A DNA stretch of 64,000 bases, taken from positions 124,001-188,000 of the forward strand of contig CAXULQ010000007.1 of the NCBI GenBank assembly GCA_964251965.1, written 5' to 3'. Every line of letters starts with the position of its first letter. Position 1 is the stretch's first letter. Source of the stretch: Mucilaginibacter_A sp964251965 (GTDB lineage: Bacteria > Bacteroidota > Bacteroidia > Sphingobacteriales > Sphingobacteriaceae). Positions 53,641 through 62,233 of this stretch are shown here, in pieces. The translations under genes were made by a program, and so were the position numbers. Under the pieces are notes generated by a model that worked only from the letters and a program-made list of their open reading frames with translations, was not told the origin of the DNA and did no database searches.

Positions 53641-55468
53641 AGTTTATTAATTTGCCGGTTAAATCAACAGAACGGTCGAAAGGTTTCAAATAAACATCTG
53701 CCAAAGCAGCAAATTCCCGGCGTGTTATTGGTCGGGCCAAATCAAATGCAGTATTGAGGTGCAATTTCGCTTTCCAGTCGTTTTGGATTTGTAACCGAAA
53801 GTTTTTGTCGTCCCGCAAATTCAGTTCCTGGATAAAAGAAAGCATATTATTGATGGTGAAAAATTCTCCGGGTTTGTATTTGTTGAACCACAAAAACGAG
53901 CGGGTATAAATTTCACTTAAAACAGGTTTAACCTCGGCAGTTTTTACAACAGAATCAGGCTGAAAAAAAACAGGTGCAGCACCGCCAGAAGGTTTTTGCA
54001 CGCCTTGCAGCAATCCGGTTACGCCAATTTTTTGTATCGCGATAAATTGCGGATCAGTTTGTTTTACATCGATAAAAGGCATTAAATAACCATGATAAGC
54101 TAATATTTCATTTTGAATTAACCTGATCTTCAAACTTTTGGTAGTGGTTTTGAAAAAAGCGCAATACGCAGCAATCGAACCGATACCTTGTCCAACCGTC
54201 ATTTGCACCGAAGGATACATCGTGCTGGCATTTACCAAATGCGTAACCGATAATGCTTTTTCTGTCACCAAAAAATTATCAAAATCTTTAACAATTACAG
54301 CTCCCGCGGGAATACTGTAAGCCGGAAAAGTCCCATAATTTGTTTCCGGCGCACTTCCCAAAGGCAATAAATGCTGGCCAGGGGCAGCATCGCCAATACC
54401 AATCGACGTGCGGTAAAGTTTGGAAGAGCGGTTGTAAGGCGTATAAATATCATCCAAAACCATGCGGATAACGCCTTTGCTGCGCCTTACTTCCCGGATG
54501 TATGGCAAATAAGGCAAATGATCCGTTGTAGTAAATTCTAAATTATCTATGCTGATGTTTTTAAAACCCAACTTGGTTTGCAGGTAATAAACCAAACCGA
54601 GTGTTCGTAAACGGGCTTTTTTATAAGCTGCTTCTTTTTGTGCCGAATTAAAATCGCTGATTTGGATCGGATAATCATTTACACCTTTTATTTTCAGCAT
54701 AAATTTATCATTTGGCAACCGGCTGCTTTCCAACGTTTGTTTCAGGTTTTTGCTTTGGAGAGATGAATACAACGTTTCGTCATAACCTTCCGGTTTGGGA
54801 ATAGTTCGGTCAGCAGCACGGCCGTAATCTTTCAAAATGGCAATCCAGGTCATGTTTTGAATGATCGGTGATGCTTCTTTTGGTGCCCATTTTTCTCCGG
54901 ATTGTGCTTCGCTTTCAAAACCAACATCAAACGGAACGCCTAATTTTGCGGCAACATCGGCGGTTTCTGTTCCATCCACAACAACCTGGGCTTTTATAAT
55001 GGTATTTTCTCCGTTGATCTTCGTCGTAACTTCATAACCTGTTCCGTCTTTTTTTATGCCGGTAAAAGAAGTATTTAAACGGACAGTCAGGTTTTTGACC
55101 GTATCGGTGATCCTTTTTAAAATAGCAGCGCCAACAGAAGGTTCAAACCGCAGCACAGCGTTACTGGCCGTATCAAAACCAGGAGTTGTTTTATAATATT
55201 CATTAACCCGTTTCCTAAATTCGCCCCAAATCCCCGAAGGAAAATTCCGGTTTCCTTCCACCACACACATGCCGCCGGAAGTTAAACTGCCGCCCAGCCA
55301 AGGGCCAGGTTCTAAAATTATGGTTTTAACGCCGCTTCTTGCACTTTGGGTTCCGGCCGCTACGCCAGCCGCACCTCCGCCAATAACCAGCACATCTGTT
55401 TTAATTGTTTGGGCAAAAACACTGCTGTTTAGCAGGACTGTAAGTAAAAAGATACATAATTTTTTCAT
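53639..55468 (-). CDS. secreted FAD-dependent oxidoreductase
   Basis: A 609-residue protein with a signal peptide (MKKLCIFLLTVLLNSSVFAQ) from the ATG at 55468. The dinucleotide-binding motif TDVLVIGGGAAGVAAGTQSAR near residue 25 and LVVDGTETADVAAKLGVPFDVG near 165 identify the FAD_oxidored (PF12831-like) family, found in Bacteroidota beside sugar-degrading genes. The substrate is unknown. It is divergent from the amidase gene, with 56 bases between starts. An exact element at 55061-55074 encodes TSFTGIK, and a partial one lies near 54871. Confidence 0.88.
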   Translation of the reverse strand: MKKLCIFLLTVLLNSSVFAQTIKTDVLVIGGGAAGVAAGTQSARSGVKTIILEPGPWLGGSLTSGGMCVVEGNRNFPSGIWGEFRKRVNEYYKTTPGFDTASNAVLRFEPSVGAAILKRITDTVKNLTVRLNTSFTGIKKDGTGYEVTTKINGENTIIKAQVVVDGTETADVAAKLGVPFDVGFESEAQSGEKWAPKEASPIIQNMTWIAILKDYGRAADRTIPKPEGYDETLYSSLQSKNLKQTLESSRLPNDKFMLKIKGVNDYPIQISDFNSAQKEAAYKKARLRTLGLVYYLQTKLGFKNISIDNLEFTTTDHLPYLPYIREVRRSKGVIRMVLDDIYTPYNRSSKLYRTSIGIGDAAPGQHLLPLGSAPETNYGTFPAYSIPAGAVIVKDFDNFLVTEKALSVTHLVNASTMYPSVQMTVGQGIGSIAAYCAFFKTTTKSLKIRLIQNEILAYHGYLMPFIDVKQTDPQFIAIQKIGVTGLLQGVQKPSGGAAPVFFQPDSVVKTAEVKPVLSEIYTRSFLWFNKYKPGEFFTINNMLSFIQELNLRDDKNFRLQIQNDWKAKLHLNTAFDLARPITRREFAALADVYLKPFDRSVDLTGKLIN

Positions 55469-55524
55469 CAGGCCTAAATTAAGAAAATACAAAACGCTAT
55501 TTTTAGAACAAACGATTAAACGAT

Positions 55525-57198
55525 ATGAACATTTCTACCAAAAAAATTTTAACCATTACTGCTCTTTGCGGCTTCAGTTTTGTTTGCGGTGCTTTTATCA
55601 CCCAAAAATTAGAAAGCAGTCCGATTACCATTGCTGTGGTAAACGAAGCCGAAAAACTAATCGGCATCGATTTTTCTCCGGCACAAGCTGATTCCATGTT
55701 GACCGGACTTTCTGATCACCGAAAAGCTTACGACGAATTGCGCAAACTGCATCTGGATAACAGCGTCGTCCCGGCTTTAAATTTCAACCCAATTCCGGTT
55801 GGCTTCGTTTATCCGGATAAAACAAACGGATTTTTACTCGATAAAAGAAGCATTACCACCATGCCTGCGGATAAAAACGACCTCGCTTTTTACACGATCA
55901 GACAATTGGCAGATTTGATTCGCACCAAAAAAATAACTTCAGTAGAACTGACCAAATTCTTTTTAGAGCGATTGAAAAAGTACGATCCGAAATTATTGTT
56001 CGTGGTGAATTATACCGAAGAACTCGCTTTAAAACAAGCTGCACAAGCCGATGCCGAAATAAAAGCCGGACATTATAAAGGTGTTTTGCATGGAATTCCG
56101 TTCGGGGTGAAGGATTTGCTTTCAGTAAAAGGTTACAAAACTACTTGGGGTTCTGTGCCTTACAAAAATCAACAATTAGAAGTTGATGCAACAGTTGTAA
56201 AAAAGCTGGAAGCAGCCGGAGCAGTTTTGGTAGCGAAATTAACGTTGGGCGAATTAGCTTCGGGCGATGTTTGGTTCGGCGGCAGAACAAATAATCCCTG
56301 GGATTTAAAACGTGGTTCCAGCGGTTCTTCTGCTGGCCCGGCTTCTGCGGTTTCTGCCGGATGTTTGCCTTTTGCCATCGGTTCCGAAACTTTAGGTTCT
56401 ATCGTTTCGCCTTCCACAGAATGTGGCGATACAGGTTTGCGCCCGTCTTTTGGCCGCGTTAGCAAAACCGGCGCCATGGCTTTAAGCTGGACGATGGACA
56501 AACTTGGTCCGATCACCAGAAGTGCCGAAGACTGCGCCATCGTTTTTAACGCTATTCAAGGAACTGATCCGCAGGATTTAAGCACAATTCCTGCTCCTTT
56601 TAAATACGATGGCAAGCAGAAAGACTTAAAAGGTTGGAAGATCGGTTATTTGAAAGCAGACTTTGACCGCGCCCGTTTCAATAAAACCACAGATTCTACA
56701 ACTTTAGAAAAACTGAAAGCTTTAGGTGCCGAATTAGTGCCGATAGAATTACCAAAACTGCCCTACAATTCGTTGCGGTTTATTTTGGAAACAGAATCTG
56801 GCGCAGCTTTCCAGGAACTGGTTTTGAACCACAAAGATGATATGATGGTGCGCCAGGGAAAAGGCGGCTGGCCAAATATTTTCCGTACGGCACAAATGGT
56901 TCCGGCGGTAGAATATATCCAGGCAAACCGGGTGCGGACGATGGTAATTCAGGATTGGTACGAAAAATTAAAAGGGCTGGATATGTATGTGGCACCTGCT
57001 TTTTCGGGTAACTTAGTGCTAACCAATTTAACCGGCAACCCTTGCGTGGTGATGCCAAACGGTTTTAACAAGCAAGGCCGGCCGTTAAGCATTACTTTTA
57101 TGGGACAGCTTTTTGGTGAAGGAAAAATTCTGGAAGCAGCCAAAATTTATCAGGATGCTACGGACTTCAACAAAAGGCATCCGGCACTTAATTTTTAA
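55525..57198 (+). CDS. amidase signature family enzyme
   Basis: A 557-residue amide hydrolase with a hydrophobic N-terminal anchor or signal (ILTITALCGFSFVCGAFITQ). The Ser-cisSer-Lys triad is visible: Lys in GVKDLLS near residue 195, and the Gly/Ser-rich GSSGSSAGPASAVSAGC near 270 with both serines. Relatives include glutamyl-tRNA amidotransferase A-like and peptide amidases, but the leader shows export, so a role on envelope or external amides is likely. An exact form A element (55840-55853) encodes DKRSI in the N-terminal region. Confidence 0.92.
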   Translation: MNISTKKILTITALCGFSFVCGAFITQKLESSPITIAVVNEAEKLIGIDFSPAQADSMLTGLSDHRKAYDELRKLHLDNSVVPALNFNPIPVGFVYPDKTNGFLLDKRSITTMPADKNDLAFYTIRQLADLIRTKKITSVELTKFFLERLKKYDPKLLFVVNYTEELALKQAAQADAEIKAGHYKGVLHGIPFGVKDLLSVKGYKTTWGSVPYKNQQLEVDATVVKKLEAAGAVLVAKLTLGELASGDVWFGGRTNNPWDLKRGSSGSSAGPASAVSAGCLPFAIGSETLGSIVSPSTECGDTGLRPSFGRVSKTGAMALSWTMDKLGPITRSAEDCAIVFNAIQGTDPQDLSTIPAPFKYDGKQKDLKGWKIGYLKADFDRARFNKTTDSTTLEKLKALGAELVPIELPKLPYNSLRFILETESGAAFQELVLNHKDDMMVRQGKGGWPNIFRTAQMVPAVEYIQANRVRTMVIQDWYEKLKGLDMYVAPAFSGNLVLTNLTGNPCVVMPNGFNKQGRPLSITFMGQLFGEGKILEAAKIYQDATDFNKRHPALNF

Positions 57199-57201
57199 GG
57201 T

Positions 57202-57215
57202 GATAAAAACAGTAT
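57202..57215 (+). repeat. dispersed element, form B, between amidase and yfiT
   Basis: GATAAAAACAGTAT is preceded by AATTTTTAAGG, a full-length copy. It lies three bases after the amidase stop. Confidence 0.75.
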
Positions 57216-57225
57216 TAGCAATTAG

Positions 57226-57747
57226 ATGATGACAGACGAAAAATATCCAATCGGGCAATTTACTACGCCACTTTCTTTTACCGACGAAACGATGCAGAAA
57301 TGGATTCAGGAAATTGCAGCTTTACCAGGCCAAATGCGCCAGGCTGTAGTTGGTTTGAACTACAAGCAGTTTGATACGCCTTACCGTTTGGGTGGCTGGA
57401 CGATCCGTCAGGTAATCCATCACGTGGCCGATAGTCATTCCAACAGTTTAACGCGTTTTAAACTGGCTTTAACCGAAGAAAATCCAACCATTAAACCTTA
57501 CGAAGAAGCCGATTGGGCTTTGCTGCCGGATTACAAAATGCCGGTTGCGCCTTCTTTCCAAATGATTGAAGGCATTCATTACCGTTGGGTAGAACTGATG
57601 CAAGCTTTAAACGAAGAACAATGGAGCCGTACGTTCTTTCATCCGGCTACGCAAAAATCGTTTACTTTAAAATCTGCTTTGGGTTTGTATGCCTGGCATG
57701 GTTTGCATCATTTGGGGCATATTCGGTTGGCTTTGGGGAAAATGTAA
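57226..57747 (+). CDS. YfiT-type DinB-fold putative metal-dependent hydrolase / thiol transferase
   Basis: A 173-residue four-helix protein matching YfiT/BstA. Its three metal His are in WTIRQVIHHVADSH (near residue 65) and WHGLHHLGHIRLAL (near 160). In Bacillus, BstA attaches bacillithiol to electrophiles; Bacteroidota also make bacillithiol in some lineages, so a detoxifying transferase role is plausible. It follows the amidase after 27 bases, probably on one transcript. Confidence 0.92.
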   Translation: MMTDEKYPIGQFTTPLSFTDETMQKWIQEIAALPGQMRQAVVGLNYKQFDTPYRLGGWTIRQVIHHVADSHSNSLTRFKLALTEENPTIKPYEEADWALLPDYKMPVAPSFQMIEGIHYRWVELMQALNEEQWSRTFFHPATQKSFTLKSALGLYAWHGLHHLGHIRLALGKM

Positions 57748-57777
57748 TGTTGTGAAGGAAAACTGCTACACCATCAT

Positions 57778-58905
57778 TCAATCTGTATTCCAATATGCAG
57801 TATCAGCTTCTTCACCTGGACCAAATAAATCAATCCAAGGATTTTCATGATAATTGTAATGATACTTAATTTCACGAGATCTTCGATTAATGGAATCGGG
57901 TGACACATTAGAAAGCTTTTGTGATTCTTTAGAATTAGATGTACTATTAGGCTTTATTCCATTATCTGTTGATCGTTTTATATTGATCCAATTGATAATT
58001 ATCTTTTTATATTTTCCAGTATTTACTTTATCTACTGTTTCAAATTCACTTTGATTAATAGAAAAATTATCCAGATCAAGAAACCCCACAAATCCTACTT
58101 TGCATTCATCGTCAATTCTCATATAATAAGTTCTAAATACGACGGTCTCAATAAATTGCTGTAACCTTAAGATATAACCACGAGTTGAAGCCTTTGTACA
58201 TTTAGTACATGTTAAATTAATCTTATTACTTGCTTCGGACTTATAGTGGTTTGAATTACTTTTAATTGCTATGAGGAATTTTTGAAGTTCTAATATTTGA
58301 TTTACTTCTTTTATGTTTTGAATGTTCGGAGAAATTTCTGATTCCAGTTTATTTAAAAACAGTTTAGCAGAAGAAAACTTGTCTGTTCTCCTCAATAATT
58401 CAATTATAGTTAGTTCTATTTTGTGGCTTTTTTGCCAAAATTTGGTAATTTCCTCATCAAACACTTTTGCAATGAACAAACAATCCAAGGCGTTATTCAT
58501 AGCTTCATTAGCACTTTTTGTATCTCCTTCATGATTGAATTGTTTAGCAGTATAAATATAATATTCTCCAGCATGGTAGTGATTATGTTGATTTATATGG
58601 ATTAAAGCAATGCAAAATAACTGCTTTATTGTCTTGCTATAACTCTCGTCTTTAAGAATATTTTGATAGGGTTCACTTTTCAAAATTTCTGATATATCAG
58701 CTTTAAAGGCACTATTTTTACGAATATCTTCAATATCAAAGCAATAATCGCAAAATGCACAATAGAAAATTATTGGTACAAACTCGCGAGAGTAGACTGT
58801 TTCTAAGTCTAAAGTAACGTCAAGTCCCAAGTCTTCATAAAAAAATGTATGCTTGCCATGATCTGTGTTACAAATGGGGCAAATGATATTCAATTCGTCA
58901 AACAT
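57778..58905 (-). CDS. zinc-ribbon, TPR-like hypothetical protein (DUF2225-like)
   Basis: A 375-residue soluble protein. The N-terminus has two Cys pairs in a zinc-ribbon spacing (IICPICNTDHG and FYCAFCDYCFD, residues about 9-57), as in DUF2225 proteins. Helical repeats follow to about residue 210. A further Cys pair (CTKCTK) and a charged, Ser/Asn-rich C-terminus complete it. Codon use is clearly more AT-rich than in flanking genes, suggesting transfer. I cannot assign a function. Confidence 0.65.
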   Translation of the reverse strand: MFDELNIICPICNTDHGKHTFFYEDLGLDVTLDLETVYSREFVPIIFYCAFCDYCFDIEDIRKNSAFKADISEILKSEPYQNILKDESYSKTIKQLFCIALIHINQHNHYHAGEYYIYTAKQFNHEGDTKSANEAMNNALDCLFIAKVFDEEITKFWQKSHKIELTIIELLRRTDKFSSAKLFLNKLESEISPNIQNIKEVNQILELQKFLIAIKSNSNHYKSEASNKINLTCTKCTKASTRGYILRLQQFIETVVFRTYYMRIDDECKVGFVGFLDLDNFSINQSEFETVDKVNTGKYKKIIINWINIKRSTDNGIKPNSTSNSKESQKLSNVSPDSINRRSREIKYHYNYHENPWIDLFGPGEEADTAYWNTD

Positions 58906-59037
58906 GATTCTTTTATTTAAATATTAGACAAGAAATTCGTAAAAGCAATATACAATGAATTTATAAAATATTAAGTGTCTATATTCATCGATGTTTCCAA
59001 ACTTATTTTAACGAAGTTACATTCGATTTATATTTTT

Positions 59038-59197
59038 ATGAAAACAGTAGATATTAATACTGAAAAAATATATTAGAACAGATTCTTATCAAAATTAATA
59101 TTGTTCAGAAGCTTTTCAGGAAATGACCAAAAACGGAGATGACAAACTGTTAATACCAGATATTTTTGAGGATGAAGATTTCAAAGACCGGACTTGA
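59038..59197 (+). pseudogene. antitoxin relic
   Basis: ATG at 59038 begins MKTVDINTEKIY and stops. After a frame change it resumes RTDSYQN, then a stop, then SEAFQEMTKNGDD and LLIPDIFEDEDF. The last segment resembles the C-terminus of short antitoxins of Bacteroidota. No cognate toxin follows in frame; an unrelated RelE-type pair begins 90 bases on. The surrounding 380-base spacer holds nothing else that I can name. Confidence 0.4.
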
Positions 59198-59263
59198 AAG
59201 TAAAATGATATTTCTAATTACTAAATCGTTTTCAATAATTATTAACGTTTGCCTAATAATCTC

Positions 59264-59271
59264 TATTTTTG
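59264..59271 (+). promoter_or_regulatory. candidate -7 box for the RelE-type locus
   Basis: TATTTTTG fits TAnnTTTG and ends 15 bases before the antitoxin ATG. A TTTG at 59248 is too close to be a standard -33 box. Confidence 0.3.
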
Positions 59272-59286
59272 ATAAAGCATTAAATA

Positions 59287-59529
59287 ATGGATTTAAAAAC
59301 AAGAAAAATAGACTTTATTCAGGAGTTTTTTAAACTTCAAAGCGAAGATGCAATTTCACGTTTTGAAAAGCTATTGCAAAAAGAAAAGAAAAAACTTAAC
59401 GATAATAGCTTTGACCCTATGACAATAGAGGAATTTCATCAAAGAATAGACGCCTCGTTGGAAGATTCAAAAAATGGCAGGTTAATCGAAGTAAAAGAGT
59501 TGTTAGCTGAAATTGAAACTTGGAGTTAG
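59287..59529 (+). CDS. antitoxin of a RelE/ParE-type pair
   Basis: An 80-residue helical, charged protein (DLKTRKIDFIQEFFKLQSEDAISRFEKLLQ). The C-terminus MTIEEFHQRIDASLEDSKNGRLIEVKELLAEIETWS is the pattern of Bacteroidota antitoxins with a toxin-wrapping tail. It overlaps the toxin gene by ten bases. Confidence 0.85.
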   Translation: MDLKTRKIDFIQEFFKLQSEDAISRFEKLLQKEKKKLNDNSFDPMTIEEFHQRIDASLEDSKNGRLIEVKELLAEIETWS

Positions 59530-59837
59530 AACTTTACTGGACTGCTTTTGCAAAAAATGAACTGCAAAACATTTTTAAATATTATGAACAAAAAGCAAAT
59601 CCTCAAATTGCAAAAAAGCTTGTTTCCGAACTCGTACTTGAAACTGCAAGGCTAAAAACAAAACCACATATCGGGCAAGTAGAAGAATTGCTTGCTGAAC
59701 GAAAGCAGGAGTTTCGTTATTTAGTTCATAAAAATTACAAAATTATCTACTGGATAAACAATAATAAAAGTAGGATAGAGATTATAGATATTTTTGACAC
59801 CAGACAAAATCCTTTGAAAATTACAAGATCAGAATAG
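59520..59837 (+). CDS. RelE/ParE family toxin
   Basis: A 105-residue toxin with the family pattern LYWTAFAKNELQNIFKYYEQKANPQIAKKLVSELV, then LKTKPHIGQVEELLAERKQEFRYLVHKNYKIIYWI and a final strand IEIIDIFDTRQNP. It would act on ribosome-bound mRNA (RelE) or gyrase (ParE); sequence alone does not decide. The start is TTG, as no ATG lies in frame before the first strand. Confidence 0.88.
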   Translation: MELELYWTAFAKNELQNIFKYYEQKANPQIAKKLVSELVLETARLKTKPHIGQVEELLAERKQEFRYLVHKNYKIIYWINNNKSRIEIIDIFDTRQNPLKITRSE

Positions 59838-60159
59838 CATTCAACATACTTTTTTTACCACCCAAAACCTTAAAGAATTATACTCAAGCTGTACTAAGTA
59901 TACATTCTCCAAATTCTAAAACCGTAGCAAACTACAACGGCGTTGTGTAAAATGAATAACCCAGAAACTTTCTTAAAATTAACTGTAAGGTTTAGATTAA
60001 ATACTCTATAGTATTAATAGATTTTTAAATTATCAATACGTTTGCTGCAAGTTGATACAGGTTTTACCCATTTTTTATACTTGTTGATAAAATTGAACCA
60101 GCTTAGAACTTTTGTAATTTATTTAACTTTTATAAACAATAATCACTAACTATAAACCT
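59838..60159 (+). other. intergenic, leader region of the ATP-grasp operon
   Basis: AT-rich, without an ORF worth calling. AACTTTTG at 60107-60114 with TTGTTG 20 bases upstream is a weak match to the Bacteroidota promoter pattern for the downstream operon. Confidence 0.35.
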
Positions 60160-61140
60160 ATGAACCCTTTTATCATATCCCACGAACACCCTGATTGGTT
60201 TAAACCATTATTTATAGAATTGGAAAAACGCGGAATACCTTATAAAAACGTAAACCCCACGCAACATCAGTATGCTATTGAGGAAGGAAAACCTGGTTTC
60301 GACTTGTTTTTTAACCGCATGAGTCCTTCTGCTTACTTGCGAGATGGTGTTCAGGGCACTTTTTATACCTTGAATTATTTGAAGCACCTGGAAAATTTAG
60401 GTGTTAGGGTAATTAACGGCTACCAGGCGTTTGTTTACGAAACTTCTAAAGCATTACAGTTGATGCTGATGCAGCAATTAGGCATTAAATATCCAAAATC
60501 GAGGGTGGTAAACCATGTTTCACAAGTGGAAGCAGCAACTGAAGGCTTGCGTTTCCCCATTGTAATTAAAGCGAATATCGGCGGTAGCGGTGCTGGTATC
60601 GAAAAATTTAATACGATAAAAGAAGTACAGGATGCTATCGCCAACAATCAAATTGATTTTGGTATTGATCATACGGCATTGGTTCAGGAGTTTATTCCTG
60701 CTCGCGGCGGATTTATTAATCGCGTAGAAACCATCGGCGGCAAATACATTTATGCCATCCGGGTTTACACCACTGGCGAAACTTTCAATTTATGTCCGGC
60801 TGATATTTGCCAAACCACTGCCGGACAAGATTTAGTACGTAACGCCTGCGCTTTAGATGCGCCAAAAAACGGTTTAAAAGTAGAAGCATTTACGCCATCC
60901 GCAGAAATCATCAACAATATCGAAACCATCATGCAGCACAGCAAAATTGATGTGGGCGGCATAGAATATATTATTGACGACCGCGATGGCGAAGTTTTAT
61001 ATTACGATGTAAACGCGCTTTCCAATTTTGTGGCAGATGCAGTGAACGTAATCGGTTTCAACCCTCATGAAAAATTAGTTGATTTTTTAGAGCAGCAGGC
61101 AGCAGCAGTTTCACAAAAGGAAGAAGCATTTTCAATATAA
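60160..61140 (+). CDS. ATP-grasp ligase (RimK-like)
   Basis: A 326-residue ATP-grasp protein. A pre-ATP-grasp domain (residues 1-100) is followed by ATP-binding segments FPIVIKANIGGSGAGIEKF (flexible loop, near residue 130), ALVQEFIPARGGFINRVETIGG (near 173), and the metal-binding end VGGIEYIIDDRDGEVLYYDVNALSNF (near 265). Such enzymes join a carboxylate to an amine or thiol through an acyl phosphate. It precedes a luciferase-like monooxygenase by six bases, and the two probably act in one pathway. A 13/14 element at 60615-60628 encodes TIKEVQ. Confidence 0.9.
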   Translation: MNPFIISHEHPDWFKPLFIELEKRGIPYKNVNPTQHQYAIEEGKPGFDLFFNRMSPSAYLRDGVQGTFYTLNYLKHLENLGVRVINGYQAFVYETSKALQLMLMQQLGIKYPKSRVVNHVSQVEAATEGLRFPIVIKANIGGSGAGIEKFNTIKEVQDAIANNQIDFGIDHTALVQEFIPARGGFINRVETIGGKYIYAIRVYTTGETFNLCPADICQTTAGQDLVRNACALDAPKNGLKVEAFTPSAEIINNIETIMQHSKIDVGGIEYIIDDRDGEVLYYDVNALSNFVADAVNVIGFNPHEKLVDFLEQQAAAVSQKEEAFSI

Positions 61141-61146
61141 ACAAAA

Positions 61147-62163
61147 ATGAGATACGGATATTGGATGCCCGTTTTTGGCGGATGGCTGCGCAATGTGGAA
61201 GATGAGCAAATGCAGCCCACCTGGGATTATGTAAAGCATTTGGCCATCCGCAGCGAAGAAATTGGGTTTGATTTAGCGTTGATTGCCGAACTGAATTTAA
61301 ACGATATTAAAGGAGAAGAAGCACCTTCTTTGGATGCGTGGTCAACCGCGGCAGCTTTGGCGGCCGTTACCAATAAGCAGGAACTGATGGTTGCCGTTCG
61401 GCCAACTTTCCATAATCCGGCACTTTTGGCTAAACAAGCTGCCAATATCGACCATATCAGTAACGGAAGGATTTCTTTAAACCTGGTTTCTTCCTGGTGG
61501 AAAGATGAAGCCGAAAAATATGGTGTTCATTTTGAACAGCATGACAACCGCTACGCCCGTTCGGCAGAATGGCTTGAGGTGCTGGATAATGTTTGGAAAA
61601 AGGACCATTATAGTTTTGATGGCAAATATTATCAGGTAAAAGACAATGTATTGCAGCCTAAACCGGTTACCAAACCACGGCCACCAATTTATGCAGGTGG
61701 AGAATCCGAAGCGGCAAAAGATCTGATTTCTTCCACTTGTGATGGTTACGTAATGCACGGCGATACTCCGGACAAAATTGGCGAACGCATTGCCGATATG
61801 AGTGAAAGACGCGAGAAAAAGGGTTTACCGCCAATGCAATTTGGTGTTGCTGCTTACAGCATCATCCGGAATACAGAACAAGAAGTAAAACAGGAATTAG
61901 ACCGGATCACCAATGTACAGGAAGGAAGTTCGGGCTATAAAAATTACCAGCAATGGCTTTCGGGAACACAGTTGGAGCAGCAGGTTTCGCTTACAGATTA
62001 CTCGGTTTCTAACAGAGGATTAAGGACCGGATTAACTGGAACACCAGCACAAGTTCAGGATCGAATAGGTGAATTTGAAAAGGTTGGCGTTGATTTCTTT
62101 CTGTTGCAATGTAGTCCGCAGTTGGAAGAAATGGAAAGGTTTGCGGAAGCGATAATCCAATAA
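61147..62163 (+). CDS. LLM class flavin-dependent oxidoreductase (SsuD-like)
   Basis: A 338-residue TIM-barrel flavin monooxygenase of the bacterial luciferase family. Family features are IRSEEIGFDLALIAELN, the segment AVRPTFHNPALLAKQAANIDHISNGRISLNLVSSWWKDEAEKYG typical of alkanesulfonate monooxygenase (SsuD) relatives, and PPIYAGGESEAAKDL. It uses FMNH2 and oxygen. No sulfonate transporter is adjacent, so sulfonates are not necessarily the substrate. Coupling to the ATP-grasp ligase is the main clue. Confidence 0.92.
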   Translation: MRYGYWMPVFGGWLRNVEDEQMQPTWDYVKHLAIRSEEIGFDLALIAELNLNDIKGEEAPSLDAWSTAAALAAVTNKQELMVAVRPTFHNPALLAKQAANIDHISNGRISLNLVSSWWKDEAEKYGVHFEQHDNRYARSAEWLEVLDNVWKKDHYSFDGKYYQVKDNVLQPKPVTKPRPPIYAGGESEAAKDLISSTCDGYVMHGDTPDKIGERIADMSERREKKGLPPMQFGVAAYSIIRNTEQEVKQELDRITNVQEGSSGYKNYQQWLSGTQLEQQVSLTDYSVSNRGLRTGLTGTPAQVQDRIGEFEKVGVDFFLLQCSPQLEEMERFAEAIIQ

Positions 62164-62166
62164 ATT

Positions 62167-62224
62167 ATCAAAAGAAGTAGTTATTTCTAAAACTATTCGT
62201 CAAGATATAACTACTTCTTTTATC
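62167..62224. terminator. bidirectional hairpin containing a dispersed-element variant
   Basis: AAAAGAAGTAGTTAT (62170-62184) and ATAACTACTTCTTTT (62207-62221) form a perfect 15-bp stem, with a T-rich 3' end on both strands. It lies between convergent genes. The right arm is CTACTTCTTTTATC, a 13/14 element core. Confidence 0.75.
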
Positions 62225-62233
62225 GACTTAAAA

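Noticed and set aside
58311..58325. TTACTTCTTTTATG inside the Cys-pair protein gene
   Set aside because: It has 12 of 14 matches in a very AT-rich gene without a proper flank, so it is not counted as an element.
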